Positions 35,603-44,263 of a stretch of 64,000 nt of DNA are shown piece after piece; position 1 is the stretch's first letter, and each line of letters starts with the position of its first letter. The notes below the pieces were generated by a model. That model ran no database searches, was not told the origin of the DNA, and worked only from the letters and a program-made list of their open reading frames with translations. This DNA comes from Streptomyces sp. WZ-12. GTDB taxonomy: Bacteria; Actinomycetota; Actinomycetes; Streptomycetales; Streptomycetaceae. The stretch spans positions 3,596,001-3,660,000 of the forward strand of contig NZ_CP118574.1 in assembly GCF_028898845.1 (NCBI RefSeq). Direction: 5' to 3'. A program made the translations under genes and the position numbers.

Positions 35603-35782
35603 CTGTGCCACCTGCCTGTGGATCGGAACGGAGCGGAATTGCGGTGTCGCGATCGGCTGCGCAGCAAGACCCAAGCCCGATGCGTAATCGATCGACTGCG
35701 TAGCGTAGTTGAGCGGTGGCGGGGGTTCCACCTCGCGCGCCAGGGGTACCCCCCACGGCGCAATGCCCGACAATGAGTGCCC

Positions 35783-36427
35783 GTGACCTCCGACTTGCCC
35801 TCCCTCCCGCGTCCCGCCCGTGTCGTGCTGCTGACCGGACCGTCCGGCTCCGGGAAGACGTCCCTGGCCGCGCTGACCGGCCTGCCCGTGCTCAACCTCG
35901 ACGACTTCTACAAGGACGGCACGGACCCGTCGTTGCCGCAGTTGCCGGACGGGGACGGCGCGGACTGGGACTCGCCGTTGTCCTGGGACGCGGGCGCCGC
36001 CGTCGCGGCCATCGCGGAGCTGTGCCGCACCGGCCGGACCGTGGTGCCGGAGTACGACATCGCGGCCAGCGCCCGGACCGGCTCCGCGGGGCTGGTGCTC
36101 GACGGGGCGGCGCTGTTCATCGCGGAGGGCGTGTTCGCCGCCGACATCATCGAACGGTGCCGGGAGGCGGGGCTGTTGGCCGATGCGCTCTGCCTGCGCG
36201 GGCGCCCCGCCACCACCTTCCGCCGGCGGCTGGCCCGGGATCTGCGCGAGGGCCGCAAGCCGCCGCTGTATCTGGTGCGGCGGGGGCTGCGGCTGCTGCG
36301 CAACGAGCGGACGATCGTGGCCCGGCACGCCGGGCTCGGTGCCCACCCGTGCGCCAAACCGGAGGCGTTGGACCGGATAGCGGCGGCGCGGGCCCAGTGC
36401 CCGGTGGGGGCGGCGACCCGGCCCTGA
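35783..36427 (+). CDS. Uridine kinase-like P-loop kinase
   Basis: A 214-residue kinase of the uridine kinase/phosphoribulokinase group. The P-loop is TGPSGSGKTSLA, followed by the substrate region LNLDDFYKDG and WDSPLSWD, then LVLDGAALFIAEGVFA and the lid RRRLARDLREGRK. It would phosphorylate uridine or cytidine for salvage. GTG 35783 follows GACAAT by eight bases; GTG 35777 is an alternative start. Divergent from the secreted protein gene and convergent with sigQ across a strong hairpin. Confidence 0.85.
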   Translation: MTSDLPSLPRPARVVLLTGPSGSGKTSLAALTGLPVLNLDDFYKDGTDPSLPQLPDGDGADWDSPLSWDAGAAVAAIAELCRTGRTVVPEYDIAASARTGSAGLVLDGAALFIAEGVFAADIIERCREAGLLADALCLRGRPATTFRRRLARDLREGRKPPLYLVRRGLRLLRNERTIVARHAGLGAHPCAKPEALDRIAAARAQCPVGAATRP

Positions 36428-36480
36428 GGGGGCCGTCCGCGGGCGCCCGTCCACCGGTGCCGCGGGCGCGCACACGGAAG

Positions 36481-36519
36481 AGCGGGTTCGGACAAACCCC
36501 CCGGCCGTCCGAACCCGCT
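36481..36519. terminator. Terminator between uridine kinase and sigQ genes
   Basis: A perfect 13-bp stem (36481-36493 with 36507-36519) with a 13-base loop between two convergent genes; it can act for both. Confidence 0.8.
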
Positions 36520-36602
36520 CGCTATCCCCCGTGTCCCCCGTTTTCCCCTTGTTCCCCCTCGGGCTCTCCCCCCGGATCCCCCTCGGGTCTTTCCCCCCGT
36601 CC

Positions 36603-37400
36603 TCAGGCGACCAGTGCGCCGAAGGACTCCTCCTCGTCACGGCCGAAGCTGAGGACCTCGTCCTCGCGCAGCCGGCGCAGGGAGCGCCAGATGCTGGACT
36701 TCACCGTGCCGACACTGATGTTGAGGATGTCCGCGATCTCCGGGTCCGTGCGGCCCTCGTAGTAGCGCAGCACCAGCATGGTGCGCTGCGTCTCGGGCAG
36801 CCGGGCCAGTGCCTGCCACAGGACGGCGCGCAGCTCGGTGCCGCGCATCGCGTCCGCATCGGTGGCGGTCTCGGGCAGTTCCTCGGTCGGGTACTCGTTG
36901 AGCCTGCGCCGGCGCCAGGCGCTGATGTGCAGGTTCGTCATGGTGCGGCGCAGATAGCCGCCGAGCGCGGCCTTGTCGCTGATCCGGTCCCAGGCCCGGT
37001 AGGTCGAGAACAGGGCGCTCTGCAGCAGGTCCTCGGCCTCGTAGCGGTCGCCGGTCAGGTGGTACGCGGTGGCGTACAGGGAGGCGCGGCGCTCCTGGAC
37101 GTAGGCGGTGAAGGCCGCTTCGGCCTCGGCCTCCTGCGTCGCGGTGCGCCGGTCCCCCGTCCCCCCGTACGCCGCTCCCCTGTTGGTTCCCCCGTCGGCG
37201 CTCCCCTGGCCCTCGTTTCCCCCGTTGGGCCCCTGAGTGGAGACCGCCGTCGCGTCAATGGCCACCATGTAGGGCGGTCGTTGACGTCCGGTGCCGCGAG
37301 CACACCCCCGCATTCCCGCAGCCCCGGACTTCTCTCCGGTCCGGATGTCGTGAAGGCGTGTGACGACTGCGCCGGAAGTAGTGCCGTGCAGAGTGTTCAT
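36603..37400 (-). CDS. sigQ: SigE-subfamily ECF sigma factor SigQ
   Basis: About 265 residues. Region 2 (FTAYVQERRASLYATAYHLTGDRYEAEDLLQ) and region 4 (LPETQRTMLVLRYYEGRTDPEIADILNISVGTVKSSIWRSL) are typical of the actinobacterial SigE-type ECF group. The location divergent from afsQ1-afsQ2 identifies it as sigQ, whose product opposes AfsQ1/Q2 control of antibiotic production in S. coelicolor. ATG 37400 has a GGGGGG site; a later start at MVAIDA (37268) would also keep both domains. A GTCAC-N6-GTCAC AfsQ1-type box lies about 130 bases upstream. Confidence 0.88.
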   Translation of the reverse strand: MNTLHGTTSGAVVTRLHDIRTGEKSGAAGMRGCARGTGRQRPPYMVAIDATAVSTQGPNGGNEGQGSADGGTNRGAAYGGTGDRRTATQEAEAEAAFTAYVQERRASLYATAYHLTGDRYEAEDLLQSALFSTYRAWDRISDKAALGGYLRRTMTNLHISAWRRRRLNEYPTEELPETATDADAMRGTELRAVLWQALARLPETQRTMLVLRYYEGRTDPEIADILNISVGTVKSSIWRSLRRLREDEVLSFGRDEEESFGALVA

Positions 37401-37531
37401 CGCGCTGCCCCCCGTCGATCGAGCCGGTTCGTTTCGGTACTTCGCCGGTCGAGATCCCGCCTCGGCGGTGTTGATCTCTCCCGGCTGACCAAAAGACTGC
37501 CAAGCCAGTTTCATCGCGTTGTCCGCCGTCT

Positions 37532-37547
37532 GTCACAGACGTGTCAC
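37532..37547. promoter_or_regulatory. AfsQ1 binding box in the sigQ-afsQ1 gap
   Basis: GTCAC-AGACGT-GTCAC exactly fits the published AfsQ1 consensus GTnAC-n6-GTnAC. It sits between the divergent sigQ and afsQ1 genes, where AfsQ1 is known to act in S. coelicolor. Confidence 0.8.
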
Positions 37548-37649
37548 AGGGGTGATCGCGGCCGGGCGCGGTGCCTGGTGCGGGGCGAGCCGGGCACCGC
37601 GGGCGGCGCCGGTCGATCTCCCGGCGTCCCATGGGCCAGAATGGCGAGC

Positions 37650-38327
37650 GTGCCTTTCCTGTTGCTGATCGAGGACGACGACGCCATCCGCACGGCCCTC
37701 GAACTCTCGCTGTCCCGCCAGGGTCACCGCGTGATGACCGCGGCGACGGGCGAGGACGGCCTGAAGCTGCTGCGCGAGCAGCGTCCGGACCTGATCGTGC
37801 TGGACGTGATGCTGCCCGGCATCGACGGCTTCGAGGTGTGCCGCCGGATCCGCCGCACGGACCAGTTGCCGATCATCCTGCTCACCGCGCGCAGCGACGA
37901 CATCGACGTGGTGGTGGGGCTGGAGTCCGGTGCGGACGACTATGTCGTCAAGCCGGTGCAGGGCCGGGTGCTGGACGCCCGGATCCGCGCGGTGCTGCGG
38001 CGCGGCGAGCGGGAGTCCAGCGATTCGGCGACGTTCGGCTCACTGGTGATCGACCGGTCGGCGATGACCGTCACCAAGAACGGCCAGGACCTCCAACTGA
38101 CCCCGACCGAGCTGCGGTTGCTGCTGGAGCTGAGCCGCCGGCCCGGCCAGGCGCTGTCCCGGCAGCAGTTGCTGCGGCTGGTGTGGGAGCACGACTACCT
38201 CGGTGACTCGCGGCTGGTGGACGCCTGTGTGCAGCGGCTGCGCGCCAAGGTGGAGGACGTCCCGTCCTCACCGACGCTGATCCGTACGGTCCGCGGGGTC
38301 GGCTACCGGCTGGACGCGCCCCAGTGA
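37650..38327 (+). CDS. afsQ1: Response regulator AfsQ1
   Basis: A 225-residue OmpR-type response regulator. The receiver has the acidic pocket LLLIEDDDAIR, phospho-acceptor Asp52 (LIVLDVMLPGIDGFEV), LTARSDD and the conserved Lys (YVVKPVQ). The winged helix (about 130-225) ends RTVRGVGYRLD. Length and sequence match S. coelicolor AfsQ1 as I remember it. With AfsQ2 it responds to nitrogen-rich conditions (glutamate) and controls antibiotics, nitrogen use and sigQ. Start GTG 37650. afsQ2 overlaps its stop (GTGA). Confidence 0.93.
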   Translation: MPFLLLIEDDDAIRTALELSLSRQGHRVMTAATGEDGLKLLREQRPDLIVLDVMLPGIDGFEVCRRIRRTDQLPIILLTARSDDIDVVVGLESGADDYVVKPVQGRVLDARIRAVLRRGERESSDSATFGSLVIDRSAMTVTKNGQDLQLTPTELRLLLELSRRPGQALSRQQLLRLVWEHDYLGDSRLVDACVQRLRAKVEDVPSSPTLIRTVRGVGYRLDAPQ

Positions 38328-40018
38328 CGGCAGGGGGGACGAGCGGCGGGGGCGCCGGGGAGGGGAAGCGGCGGACGGCCGCGGACGGCGGGCGGCCGGT
38401 GCGGCTGCTGCGCCGGGTCGCGGGGGCGCTGCGGCTGACGAGCCTGCGGCTGCGGCTGGTCGTGGTGTTCGCGCTGGTGGCGCTGACGGCGGCGGTCTCG
38501 GCGTCCGGGATCGCGTACTGGCTGAACCGCAACACGGTCCTGGACCGCACGCAGAACGCCGCCCTGAAGGACTTCCGCAAGTCGCTCCAGGACACCACCC
38601 GTTCGCTGCCGCTGCGCCCGAGCTGCCCCGAACTCCAGGACGCGGCCCGGCAGATGGCGGCCGGCCCGCAGAACTACACGGTGCTGCTGATCGGGCTGGA
38701 CCGCGACGGCAAGGAGTGCGCGGCCACCACCAACAAGGACCTGCTGACCCTGGCGACGGTGCCGCAGTCGCTGCGCAACGCGGTCGACCAGGTGCGCCCG
38801 GTCGACGAGAACAACCACTCCGCGCACCACCTGTACTGGCAGCGCAACGAGGTCGGCGACGTCCCGTACCTCGTCGCCGGCGCGAAGGTGATCGGCGGCG
38901 GGCCGACCGGCTACATGATGAAGTCGCTGGCCACCGAGCGGCAGGACCTGACATCGCTGGGCTGGTCGCTGGGGATCGCCACCGCGCTGGCGCTGGTCGG
39001 CTCGGCGCTGCTGGCGCAGGCGGCCGCGACGACGGTGCTGCGCCCGGTGCAGCGACTCGGTTACGCGGCGCGGCAGTTGGGCGAGGGGCGGCTGGACACC
39101 CGGCTGCGGGTGACCGGCACCGACGAACTGGCGGATCTGTCCCGGACGTTCAACCGCACCGCGGAGCGGCTGGAGCAGCGCGTCGAGGAGCTCAGCGCGC
39201 GGGAGGCGTCGTCCCGCCGGTTCGTCGCCGACATGTCGCACGAGCTGCGCACCCCGCTGACCGCGATCACCGCGGTCACCGAGGTGCTGGAGGAGGAGGC
39301 CGACTCCCTCGACCCGATGATCGCGCCGGCCGTGCAGTTGGTGGTCAGCGAGACCCGGCGGCTGAACGACCTCGTGGAGAACCTCATGGAGGTCACCCGC
39401 TTCGACGCCGGCACGGCCCGGCTGGTGCTGGACTACGTCGACGTCGCCGACCAGGTGACCGCCTGCATCGACGCCCGGGCCTGGCTGGACGCGGTGGAAC
39501 TGGACGCCGACCGCGGCATCATGGCCCGTCTGGACCCGCGGCGGCTGGACGTGATCCTGGCGAACCTGATCGGCAACGCCCTCAAGCACGGCGGCTCGCC
39601 GGTGCGGGTGTCGGTCCGTACGGAACCGGGCCAGCCCGGCCGACCCGTGGCGGGCGCGCCGGGCGGGGACGCGGCCGAGGGCGCGGCGGTCGAGCCCGAG
39701 GGCGGCCAGTTGGTCATCCGGGTGCGGGACCACGGTCCGGGCATCCCGGAGGAGGTGTTGCCGCACGTCTTCGACCGCTTCTACAAGGCGAGCGCGTCCC
39801 GGCCGCGGTCCGAGGGCAGCGGCCTGGGCCTGTCGATCGCGCAGGAGAACGCGCACATCCACGGCGGCCGGATCAGCGCGGCCAACCATCCCGAGGGCGG
39901 CGCGGTCTTCACCCTGCACCTGCCCATGGACGCCTCCGGGCTGGCCGACGACGCGGAGCGCACCGCCCGCGGTGAGCGGCCGGCGGACGCCGGCGAGGGC
40001 GCGGAGGGCCGGCAGTGA
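38324..40018 (+). CDS. afsQ2: Sensor histidine kinase AfsQ2
   Basis: A 564-residue membrane kinase. Two helices (about 45-66 and 212-233) bracket an extracytoplasmic sensor domain with two Cys (PSCPELQDA and GKECAA). HAMP follows (about 235-290), then the dimerisation domain with phospho-acceptor His306 (ADMSHELRTPL) and the ATPase domain: N box ANLIGNALKHG, DHGPGIP and EGSGLGLSIA. A Gly/Ala/Pro insertion (about 435-465) separates two ATPase strands. The gene is translationally coupled to afsQ1 and to the lipoprotein gene. Confidence 0.92.
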   Translation: MTAGGTSGGGAGEGKRRTAADGGRPVRLLRRVAGALRLTSLRLRLVVVFALVALTAAVSASGIAYWLNRNTVLDRTQNAALKDFRKSLQDTTRSLPLRPSCPELQDAARQMAAGPQNYTVLLIGLDRDGKECAATTNKDLLTLATVPQSLRNAVDQVRPVDENNHSAHHLYWQRNEVGDVPYLVAGAKVIGGGPTGYMMKSLATERQDLTSLGWSLGIATALALVGSALLAQAAATTVLRPVQRLGYAARQLGEGRLDTRLRVTGTDELADLSRTFNRTAERLEQRVEELSAREASSRRFVADMSHELRTPLTAITAVTEVLEEEADSLDPMIAPAVQLVVSETRRLNDLVENLMEVTRFDAGTARLVLDYVDVADQVTACIDARAWLDAVELDADRGIMARLDPRRLDVILANLIGNALKHGGSPVRVSVRTEPGQPGRPVAGAPGGDAAEGAAVEPEGGQLVIRVRDHGPGIPEEVLPHVFDRFYKASASRPRSEGSGLGLSIAQENAHIHGGRISAANHPEGGAVFTLHLPMDASGLADDAERTARGERPADAGEGAEGRQ

Positions 40019-40647
40019 ATCGGCGGTTCCGGTCCGGCGCGGTGTGGCGGGCCGCGGCGGTGGCCGCGCTGGCGCTGGCCGTCGCGGGCTGCGGCGTCCG
40101 CGGCACGTCCGTCCCGGTGGACGCGGGCGGCGCGCCGTCCCGGGTGAGCTGCCAGGCCCCGGATCAGCTCGCGTCCTCGGGCGCGCCCGGGGAGCAGCGG
40201 GCGGCGGTGTATCTGGTGTGCGGTTCGACGCTGGTCCCGGTGGAGCGGTCGGTGACCCGGCCGAAGGCCGCACCGGGGGCCGCGGTCCGGCTGCCGGTGG
40301 CCCGCGCACTGCTGGTGGAGCTCCAGAAGCCGCCGGCGGCCGGCGAGGCCCGGGCGGGGTTCAGCACCGCGGTGCCCCGGTCGCTGCGGGTGGCCGGGCC
40401 GCGCGCGGGGGACGCGCCGGAGGCGCTGCGGCTGTCCGTCGAGCCGGACGACCTGCCGTCGTTCGCGCTGGCGCAACTGGTGTGCACCTACGGCCGGAGC
40501 GTGACGCTGGGCCGGACCGGGGGCGCGCTGCTGGGCGGCCCGGGCGGGGCGGCGGCGCACCGCTTCGACTGCTCGCCGGACGTACTGGCCAATCCGGACA
40601 TCGCGCAGCACGCGGGCTGGGGCGACCCGCAGGCCGAGGAGAGCTAG
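40015..40647 (+). CDS. AfsQ-associated lipoprotein
   Basis: A 210-residue exported protein with a lipobox LAVAGC (Cys26) after a hydrophobic signal. The mature domain has four more Cys (SCQAPD, VCGST, VCTYGR, FDCSPD) that may form disulfides. It overlaps afsQ2 by four bases (GTGA), as the lipoprotein gene after afsQ2 does in other Streptomyces. It probably interacts with or tunes the AfsQ2 sensor; that is inference from position. No enzyme motif is seen. Confidence 0.85.
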   Translation: MNRRFRSGAVWRAAAVAALALAVAGCGVRGTSVPVDAGGAPSRVSCQAPDQLASSGAPGEQRAAVYLVCGSTLVPVERSVTRPKAAPGAAVRLPVARALLVELQKPPAAGEARAGFSTAVPRSLRVAGPRAGDAPEALRLSVEPDDLPSFALAQLVCTYGRSVTLGRTGGALLGGPGGAAAHRFDCSPDVLANPDIAQHAGWGDPQAEES

Positions 40648-40770
40648 CGCGCCGCGCCTTCCTGCCGCTCGGATCCGTCAGCGGCGCCCCGGGAAGGGCC
40701 CGAGCGCTTCGGGCCAAGACGGGCGCAACGGGGCGGAACCGCGGCCCCCGCTACCGGCGTCCTGGCCTGT

Positions 40771-41322
40771 GTGCAGCGTCATGGCCCCGGCACCACCGTC
40801 GCCCCCCGTTTGCGCGCCACTGGGTTTCTCCTCCTTGTGGCGCATCTGCTGATCGTCGGGTGGCTGATGTTGCGTCCCCGTACGGTGCCGTGGGTGCCGG
40901 CCGCCAATCTCCAGCCGCTGGCGTCGATCAACGCCGAGCTGGCGCGGGGTGGTTGGTCGGCGGTGTGGCACCTGGGCGGGCCGGTGTTGCTGCTGGCGCC
41001 GCTGGGGGTGCTACTGCCGCTGGTCGGGGGCCGCTTGAACGTTTCCCCGCTGGCCTCGATGGCCCGTACGGTCTTCGCCGGCGCGATGATCTCGCTGACG
41101 ATAGAGCTGTGGCAGACCGGGGTGCCGGGCCAGGTGCCGGACGTCGACGCGGTGTTGCTGAACACGCTCGGGGTGGCGCTGGCCCATCTGCTGATCGTTC
41201 CCGGGGTCCGGTGTCGGCTCCGTCGCCGGGACGAGCGTCTCAGGGGTGCGACCCCGAGAATCTCCAGGGTCGGTCTGGCCCCGCAGGCTGACGTTTTCTC
41301 CGCCGGTCAGACCTACTTTTGA
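40771..41322 (+). CDS. VanZ family membrane protein
   Basis: About 183 residues. Helices at about 16-34, 64-82, 95-112 and 125-142 and the segment TIELWQTGVPGQVPDVDAVLLNTLG, in which the ELxQ...PDVDD/NT core of VanZ is visible. VanZ-like proteins have been linked to lipoglycopeptide resistance and cell-envelope changes, but most are uncharacterised. Start GTG 40771 has no clear ribosome-binding site. No other van genes are nearby. Confidence 0.78.
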   Translation: MQRHGPGTTVAPRLRATGFLLLVAHLLIVGWLMLRPRTVPWVPAANLQPLASINAELARGGWSAVWHLGGPVLLLAPLGVLLPLVGGRLNVSPLASMARTVFAGAMISLTIELWQTGVPGQVPDVDAVLLNTLGVALAHLLIVPGVRCRLRRRDERLRGATPRISRVGLAPQADVFSAGQTYF

Positions 41323-41369
41323 GGCATCGGGGCAACCGCCCCGGATCGTTCGAGAAGGAGAAGCCCGCA

Positions 41370-41579
41370 ATGGCCGCCGCACTGGTCCGTCCCGCCAACA
41401 ACCGCATGATCGCCGGTGTCTGCGCCGGCCTCGCCCGCCGCTTCGGGACCTCCCCGGCGACGATGCGGGTGATATTCGTGCTCTCCTGCCTGCTGCCCGG
41501 CCCGCAGTTCCTGGTGTACCTCGCGCTGTGGATCCTCCTCCCCTCGGAGGAGAAGGGGCGCGACGCCGCCGCCTGGTAA
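41370..41579 (+). CDS. PspC domain membrane protein
   Basis: A 69-residue protein that is essentially one PspC domain: LVRPANNRMIAGVCAGLARRFG, then TMRVIFVLSCLLPGPQFLVYLALWILLPSEE. PspC proteins act in envelope stress signalling. AAGGAG stands nine bases before ATG 41370. Confidence 0.85.
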   Translation: MAAALVRPANNRMIAGVCAGLARRFGTSPATMRVIFVLSCLLPGPQFLVYLALWILLPSEEKGRDAAAW

Positions 41580-41602
41580 CCCGCCGCCCCGGGTGCGACG
41601 AC

Positions 41603-41640
41603 GCCCCGGCCCGCGCGGGATACCGCGCGCGGACCGGGGC
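41603..41640. terminator. Likely terminator between convergent genes
   Basis: GCCCCGG-CCCGCGCGG pairs with CCGCGCGCGG-ACCGGGGC with small internal mismatches. It lies just after the pspC-type stop and before the end of the convergent secreted protein gene. Confidence 0.6.
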
Positions 41641-41685
41641 AGCACTGGGGGTGCCCCCTAGGGGAGGGGAGGGGGGTGGGGCCGG

Positions 41686-41973
41686 TCAGCCGCCGAGGTG
41701 GATGCCCTTGGTGATCTTGCTGGCGGGCAGGCCGCCGAGCAGCCTGTTGCCCTTGGACGTCACCTTGGTCTTGGGCTTGACGCCGTTGCCGTCGCCCTTC
41801 TGGGTCGCCCCGGAGAGGGCCGTGGTGGCGTCCTTCACCGGCAGGCTGTGCAGTACCCCGTTGGCGTCGATCGAGTTGCCCACGGGGGCGGCGGTGGCGA
41901 CGCCCGCGGCGGAGGCGGCGATGGCGGCGCCGAGCGCAACGGCACCAAGAGTCTTGACGGTTCCCTGCTTCAT
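41686..41973 (-). CDS. Small secreted protein, unknown function
   Basis: A 95-residue protein with a signal peptide (MKQGTVKTLGAVALGAAIAA, cleavage near ATAA at about 29). The mature part is about 66 residues, basic near the end (VKPKTKVTSKGNRLLGGLP) and without Cys. Such small secreted proteins are common next to add in Streptomyces, as I recall; the function is unknown. A terminator of add lies upstream. Confidence 0.7.
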   Translation of the reverse strand: MKQGTVKTLGAVALGAAIAASAAGVATAAPVGNSIDANGVLHSLPVKDATTALSGATQKGDGNGVKPKTKVTSKGNRLLGGLPASKITKGIHLGG

Positions 41974-42062
41974 TGCATTACGTCCTCGTGATGGGGGCTT
42001 GACCGACTAGGAAACCTAGTGATTCAGCCACCACCGCCGCAAACACTGTCGGCATGCCGGAA

Positions 42063-42091
42063 AACGGCCGGTGGACAATCCACCGGCCGTT
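42063..42091 (-). terminator. add terminator
   Basis: A perfect 13-bp stem (42063-42075 with 42079-42091) with a CAA loop. On the minus strand the 3' arm is followed by TTTTCCGG, so it is a good terminator 24 bases after the add stop. Confidence 0.85.
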
Positions 42092-42114
42092 GCGCTAGGC
42101 GCCGTTAAACGCGC

Positions 42115-43275
42115 TCACTCTGCGTCAGGGTCCCTGCTGGGCACGGGAGTTGCGGCCGACTGGCGAAAGAGCCACTCGGATCGCAATTCCGCGTATCCGG
42201 GCTTGATGACGTCATTGATCATGGCCAGACGTTCATCGAAAGGAAGGAAGGCGGACTTCATGCCATTGACCGTGAACCACTGCATGTCATCGAGCGTGTA
42301 GCGGAATGTCCGGACCAGGTGCTCGAATTCCCGGGACATGCTCGTGCCGCTCATGAGGCGGTTGTCGGTGTTGACGGTGCAGCGGAACTGCAGCCGGCGC
42401 AGCAGGCCGATGGGGTGCTCGGCGTAGGAAGCGGCGGCGCCGGTCTGGAGGTTGGAGGAGGGGCACAGCTCCAACGGGATGCGCTTGTCGCGGACGTAGG
42501 AGGCGAGCCGGCCGAGGGTGACCGAGCCGTCGTCGGCGACCTCGATGTCGTCGATGATGCGCACGCCGTGGCCGAGCCGGTCGGCGCCGCACCACTGGAG
42601 CGCCTGCCAGATGGAGGGCAGGCCGAACGCCTCGCCGGCGTGGATGGTGAAGTGGTTGTTCTCCCGCTTGAGGTACTCGAAAGCGTCGAGGTGGCGGGTG
42701 GGCGGGTAACCGGCCTCGGCGCCCGCGATGTCGAAGCCGACCACGCCCAGGTCGCGGTAGCGGTTGGCGAGTTCGGCGATCTCCAGGGCGCGGGCGGCGT
42801 GCCGCATCGCGGTCAACAGCGCGCCGACGCGGATGCGGTGTCCGTTGGCGCGGGCCCGCCGCTCGCCCTCCCGGAAGCCCTCGTTGACGGCCTCGACGAC
42901 CTCTTCGAGGCCGAGCCCGGACTGAAGGTGCTGCTCGGGCGCGTACCGGATCTCGGCGTAGACGACGCCGTCGGCGGCCAGGTCCTCGGCGCACTCGGCC
43001 GCGACCCGGAACAGCGCCTCCCGGGTCTGCATGACGGCACAGGTGTGCGCGAAGGTCTCCAGATACCGTTCCAGCGAACCGGAGTCGGCGGCCTCCCGGA
43101 ACCAGCTCCCCAGCTTCTCGGGGTCGGTCTCGGGGAGCCCCCCGTAGTTGGCTTCACGGGCCAGCTCGACGACGGTGGCGGGGCGCAGCCCGCCGTCGAG
43201 GTGGTCGTGGAGCAGCACCTTGGGTGCGCGACGGATCTGTTCGGGCGTGGGCGGATTGCTGAACTCGCTCGTCAT
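42115..43275 (-). CDS. add: Adenosine deaminase
   Basis: A 386-residue deaminase of adenosine and deoxyadenosine to (deoxy)inosine. Zinc ligands His23 and His25 are in LLHDHLDG; the substrate/catalytic segment is [10 protein letters not shown], then RLGHGVRI, and a metal-binding Asp in [10 protein letters not shown]. The length and motifs match the actinobacterial Add group. ATG 43275 is six bases after TACAGT, with an exact CTACGCGCGTAG just upstream, so it is a leaderless gene of the nucleoside regulon. The product inosine is a substrate of purine nucleoside phosphorylase at 21955. Confidence 0.94.
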   Translation of the reverse strand: MTSEFSNPPTPEQIRRAPKVLLHDHLDGGLRPATVVELAREANYGGLPETDPEKLGSWFREAADSGSLERYLETFAHTCAVMQTREALFRVAAECAEDLAADGVVYAEIRYAPEQHLQSGLGLEEVVEAVNEGFREGERRARANGHRIRVGALLTAMRHAARALEIAELANRYRDLGVVGFDIAGAEAGYPPTRHLDAFEYLKRENNHFTIHAGEAFGLPSIWQALQWCGADRLGHGVRIIDDIEVADDGSVTLGRLASYVRDKRIPLELCPSSNLQTGAAASYAEHPIGLLRRLQFRCTVNTDNRLMSGTSMSREFEHLVRTFRYTLDDMQWFTVNGMKSAFLPFDERLAMINDVIKPGYAELRSEWLFRQSAATPVPSRDPDAE

Positions 43276-43291
43276 TGCCGCACTGTAGCCC

Positions 43292-43303
43292 CTACGCGCG
43301 TAG
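43292..43303. promoter_or_regulatory. CTACGCGCGTAG operator upstream of add
   Basis: An exact copy of the 12-bp palindrome, ending three bases before the -10-like TACAGT of the minus-strand add promoter. This places it between the -35 and -10. Confidence 0.78.
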
Positions 43304-43378
43304 AGCCCGTCGAACGATACGCAACGGTGACCCGTCCACAGGGTGGACAGGACGCCGCGTTCTGCCATCGTTCTCCTC

Positions 43379-44146
43379 GTGACTCAGCATGCACTGCCGG
43401 TGCGCGAGGCCCGGCTCGGAAAGCCGCTGGGAGCGGGCGGCACGGACCGGACGGTGAACGCCGTCGCCCTCCTCCTGCCCGGATGCGGGCCGAGCGGGCT
43501 GCGCCGGCCGTCTCCCGTACGGGCGCTGACGGCCCGCCCGTTGGCCGCCCGGCTGGCGAGAGCCGGCCGCCCCGAGGGGCTGGCCGCCCATGTGGTGCAC
43601 TACCGCTGCCGCGGCTGGAACGGCCCCGAGGCGCACCCGGCACGGGACGCGACCTGGGCGGTGGACGAGGTGGTCCGCCGCTACGGCGACGTGCCGGTCG
43701 CGCTGGTCGGCACCGGCCGGGGCGCCCGCGCCGCCCTGCACGCCGCCGGCCACCCGGCCGTCCACGCCGTCCTGGCCCTCGCCCCCTGGCTCCCCGACCC
43801 CCGCCAGCACGGCACCGACCCCGAGCCGGTGAAGCAACTGGTCGGCCGCCAGGTGCTGTTGGTGCACGGCACCAACGACGAACGGGTCGACCCCGACCTC
43901 TCCTACCGCTACGCCCAACGCGCCAAGAAGATCAACCGCGACACCTGCCGCTTCGAGGTGCACTCCGACGGCCACTCCCTCCACCAACACCGCTCCGAAG
44001 TCCACGCCCTCGCCACCGACTTCCTCCTCGGCGCCCTCTTCACCCACGCCTACGCCCGCCCGGTCAAGGACGCCCTGGTCGCTCCCCCGCCCCTGGGGCT
44101 ACGGATGCCGTTGGCATCGGGGTTCGGGGCGTCGTTGCGGCACTGA
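43379..44146 (+). CDS. Alpha/beta hydrolase-like protein without nucleophile Ser
   Basis: About 255 residues from GTG 43379 ([14 protein letters not shown]). The fold is alpha/beta hydrolase of dienelactone-hydrolase or small-esterase type: [45 protein letters not shown] (acid) and [13 protein letters not shown] (base). At the nucleophile elbow GxSxG the sequence is GTGRG, so the catalytic Ser is Gly. It may be a non-catalytic binding protein or use another residue. Divergent from add; the start is uncertain as no clear ribosome-binding site precedes GTG 43379, and ATG 43343 is possible. Confidence 0.75.
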   Translation: MTQHALPVREARLGKPLGAGGTDRTVNAVALLLPGCGPSGLRRPSPVRALTARPLAARLARAGRPEGLAAHVVHYRCRGWNGPEAHPARDATWAVDEVVRRYGDVPVALVGTGRGARAALHAAGHPAVHAVLALAPWLPDPRQHGTDPEPVKQLVGRQVLLVHGTNDERVDPDLSYRYAQRAKKINRDTCRFEVHSDGHSLHQHRSEVHALATDFLLGALFTHAYARPVKDALVAPPPLGLRMPLASGFGASLRH

Positions 44147-44263
44147 GGGCCTCCCCGCCCTCACCGCACGACACCAACCGACGTCGCGCGGCGGCGCGTT
44201 CGTGACGCGAGGACGACGGGCACCCTTACCCGCACCGAGCGCCCCCGCCGCCCCGGGCCCGGC

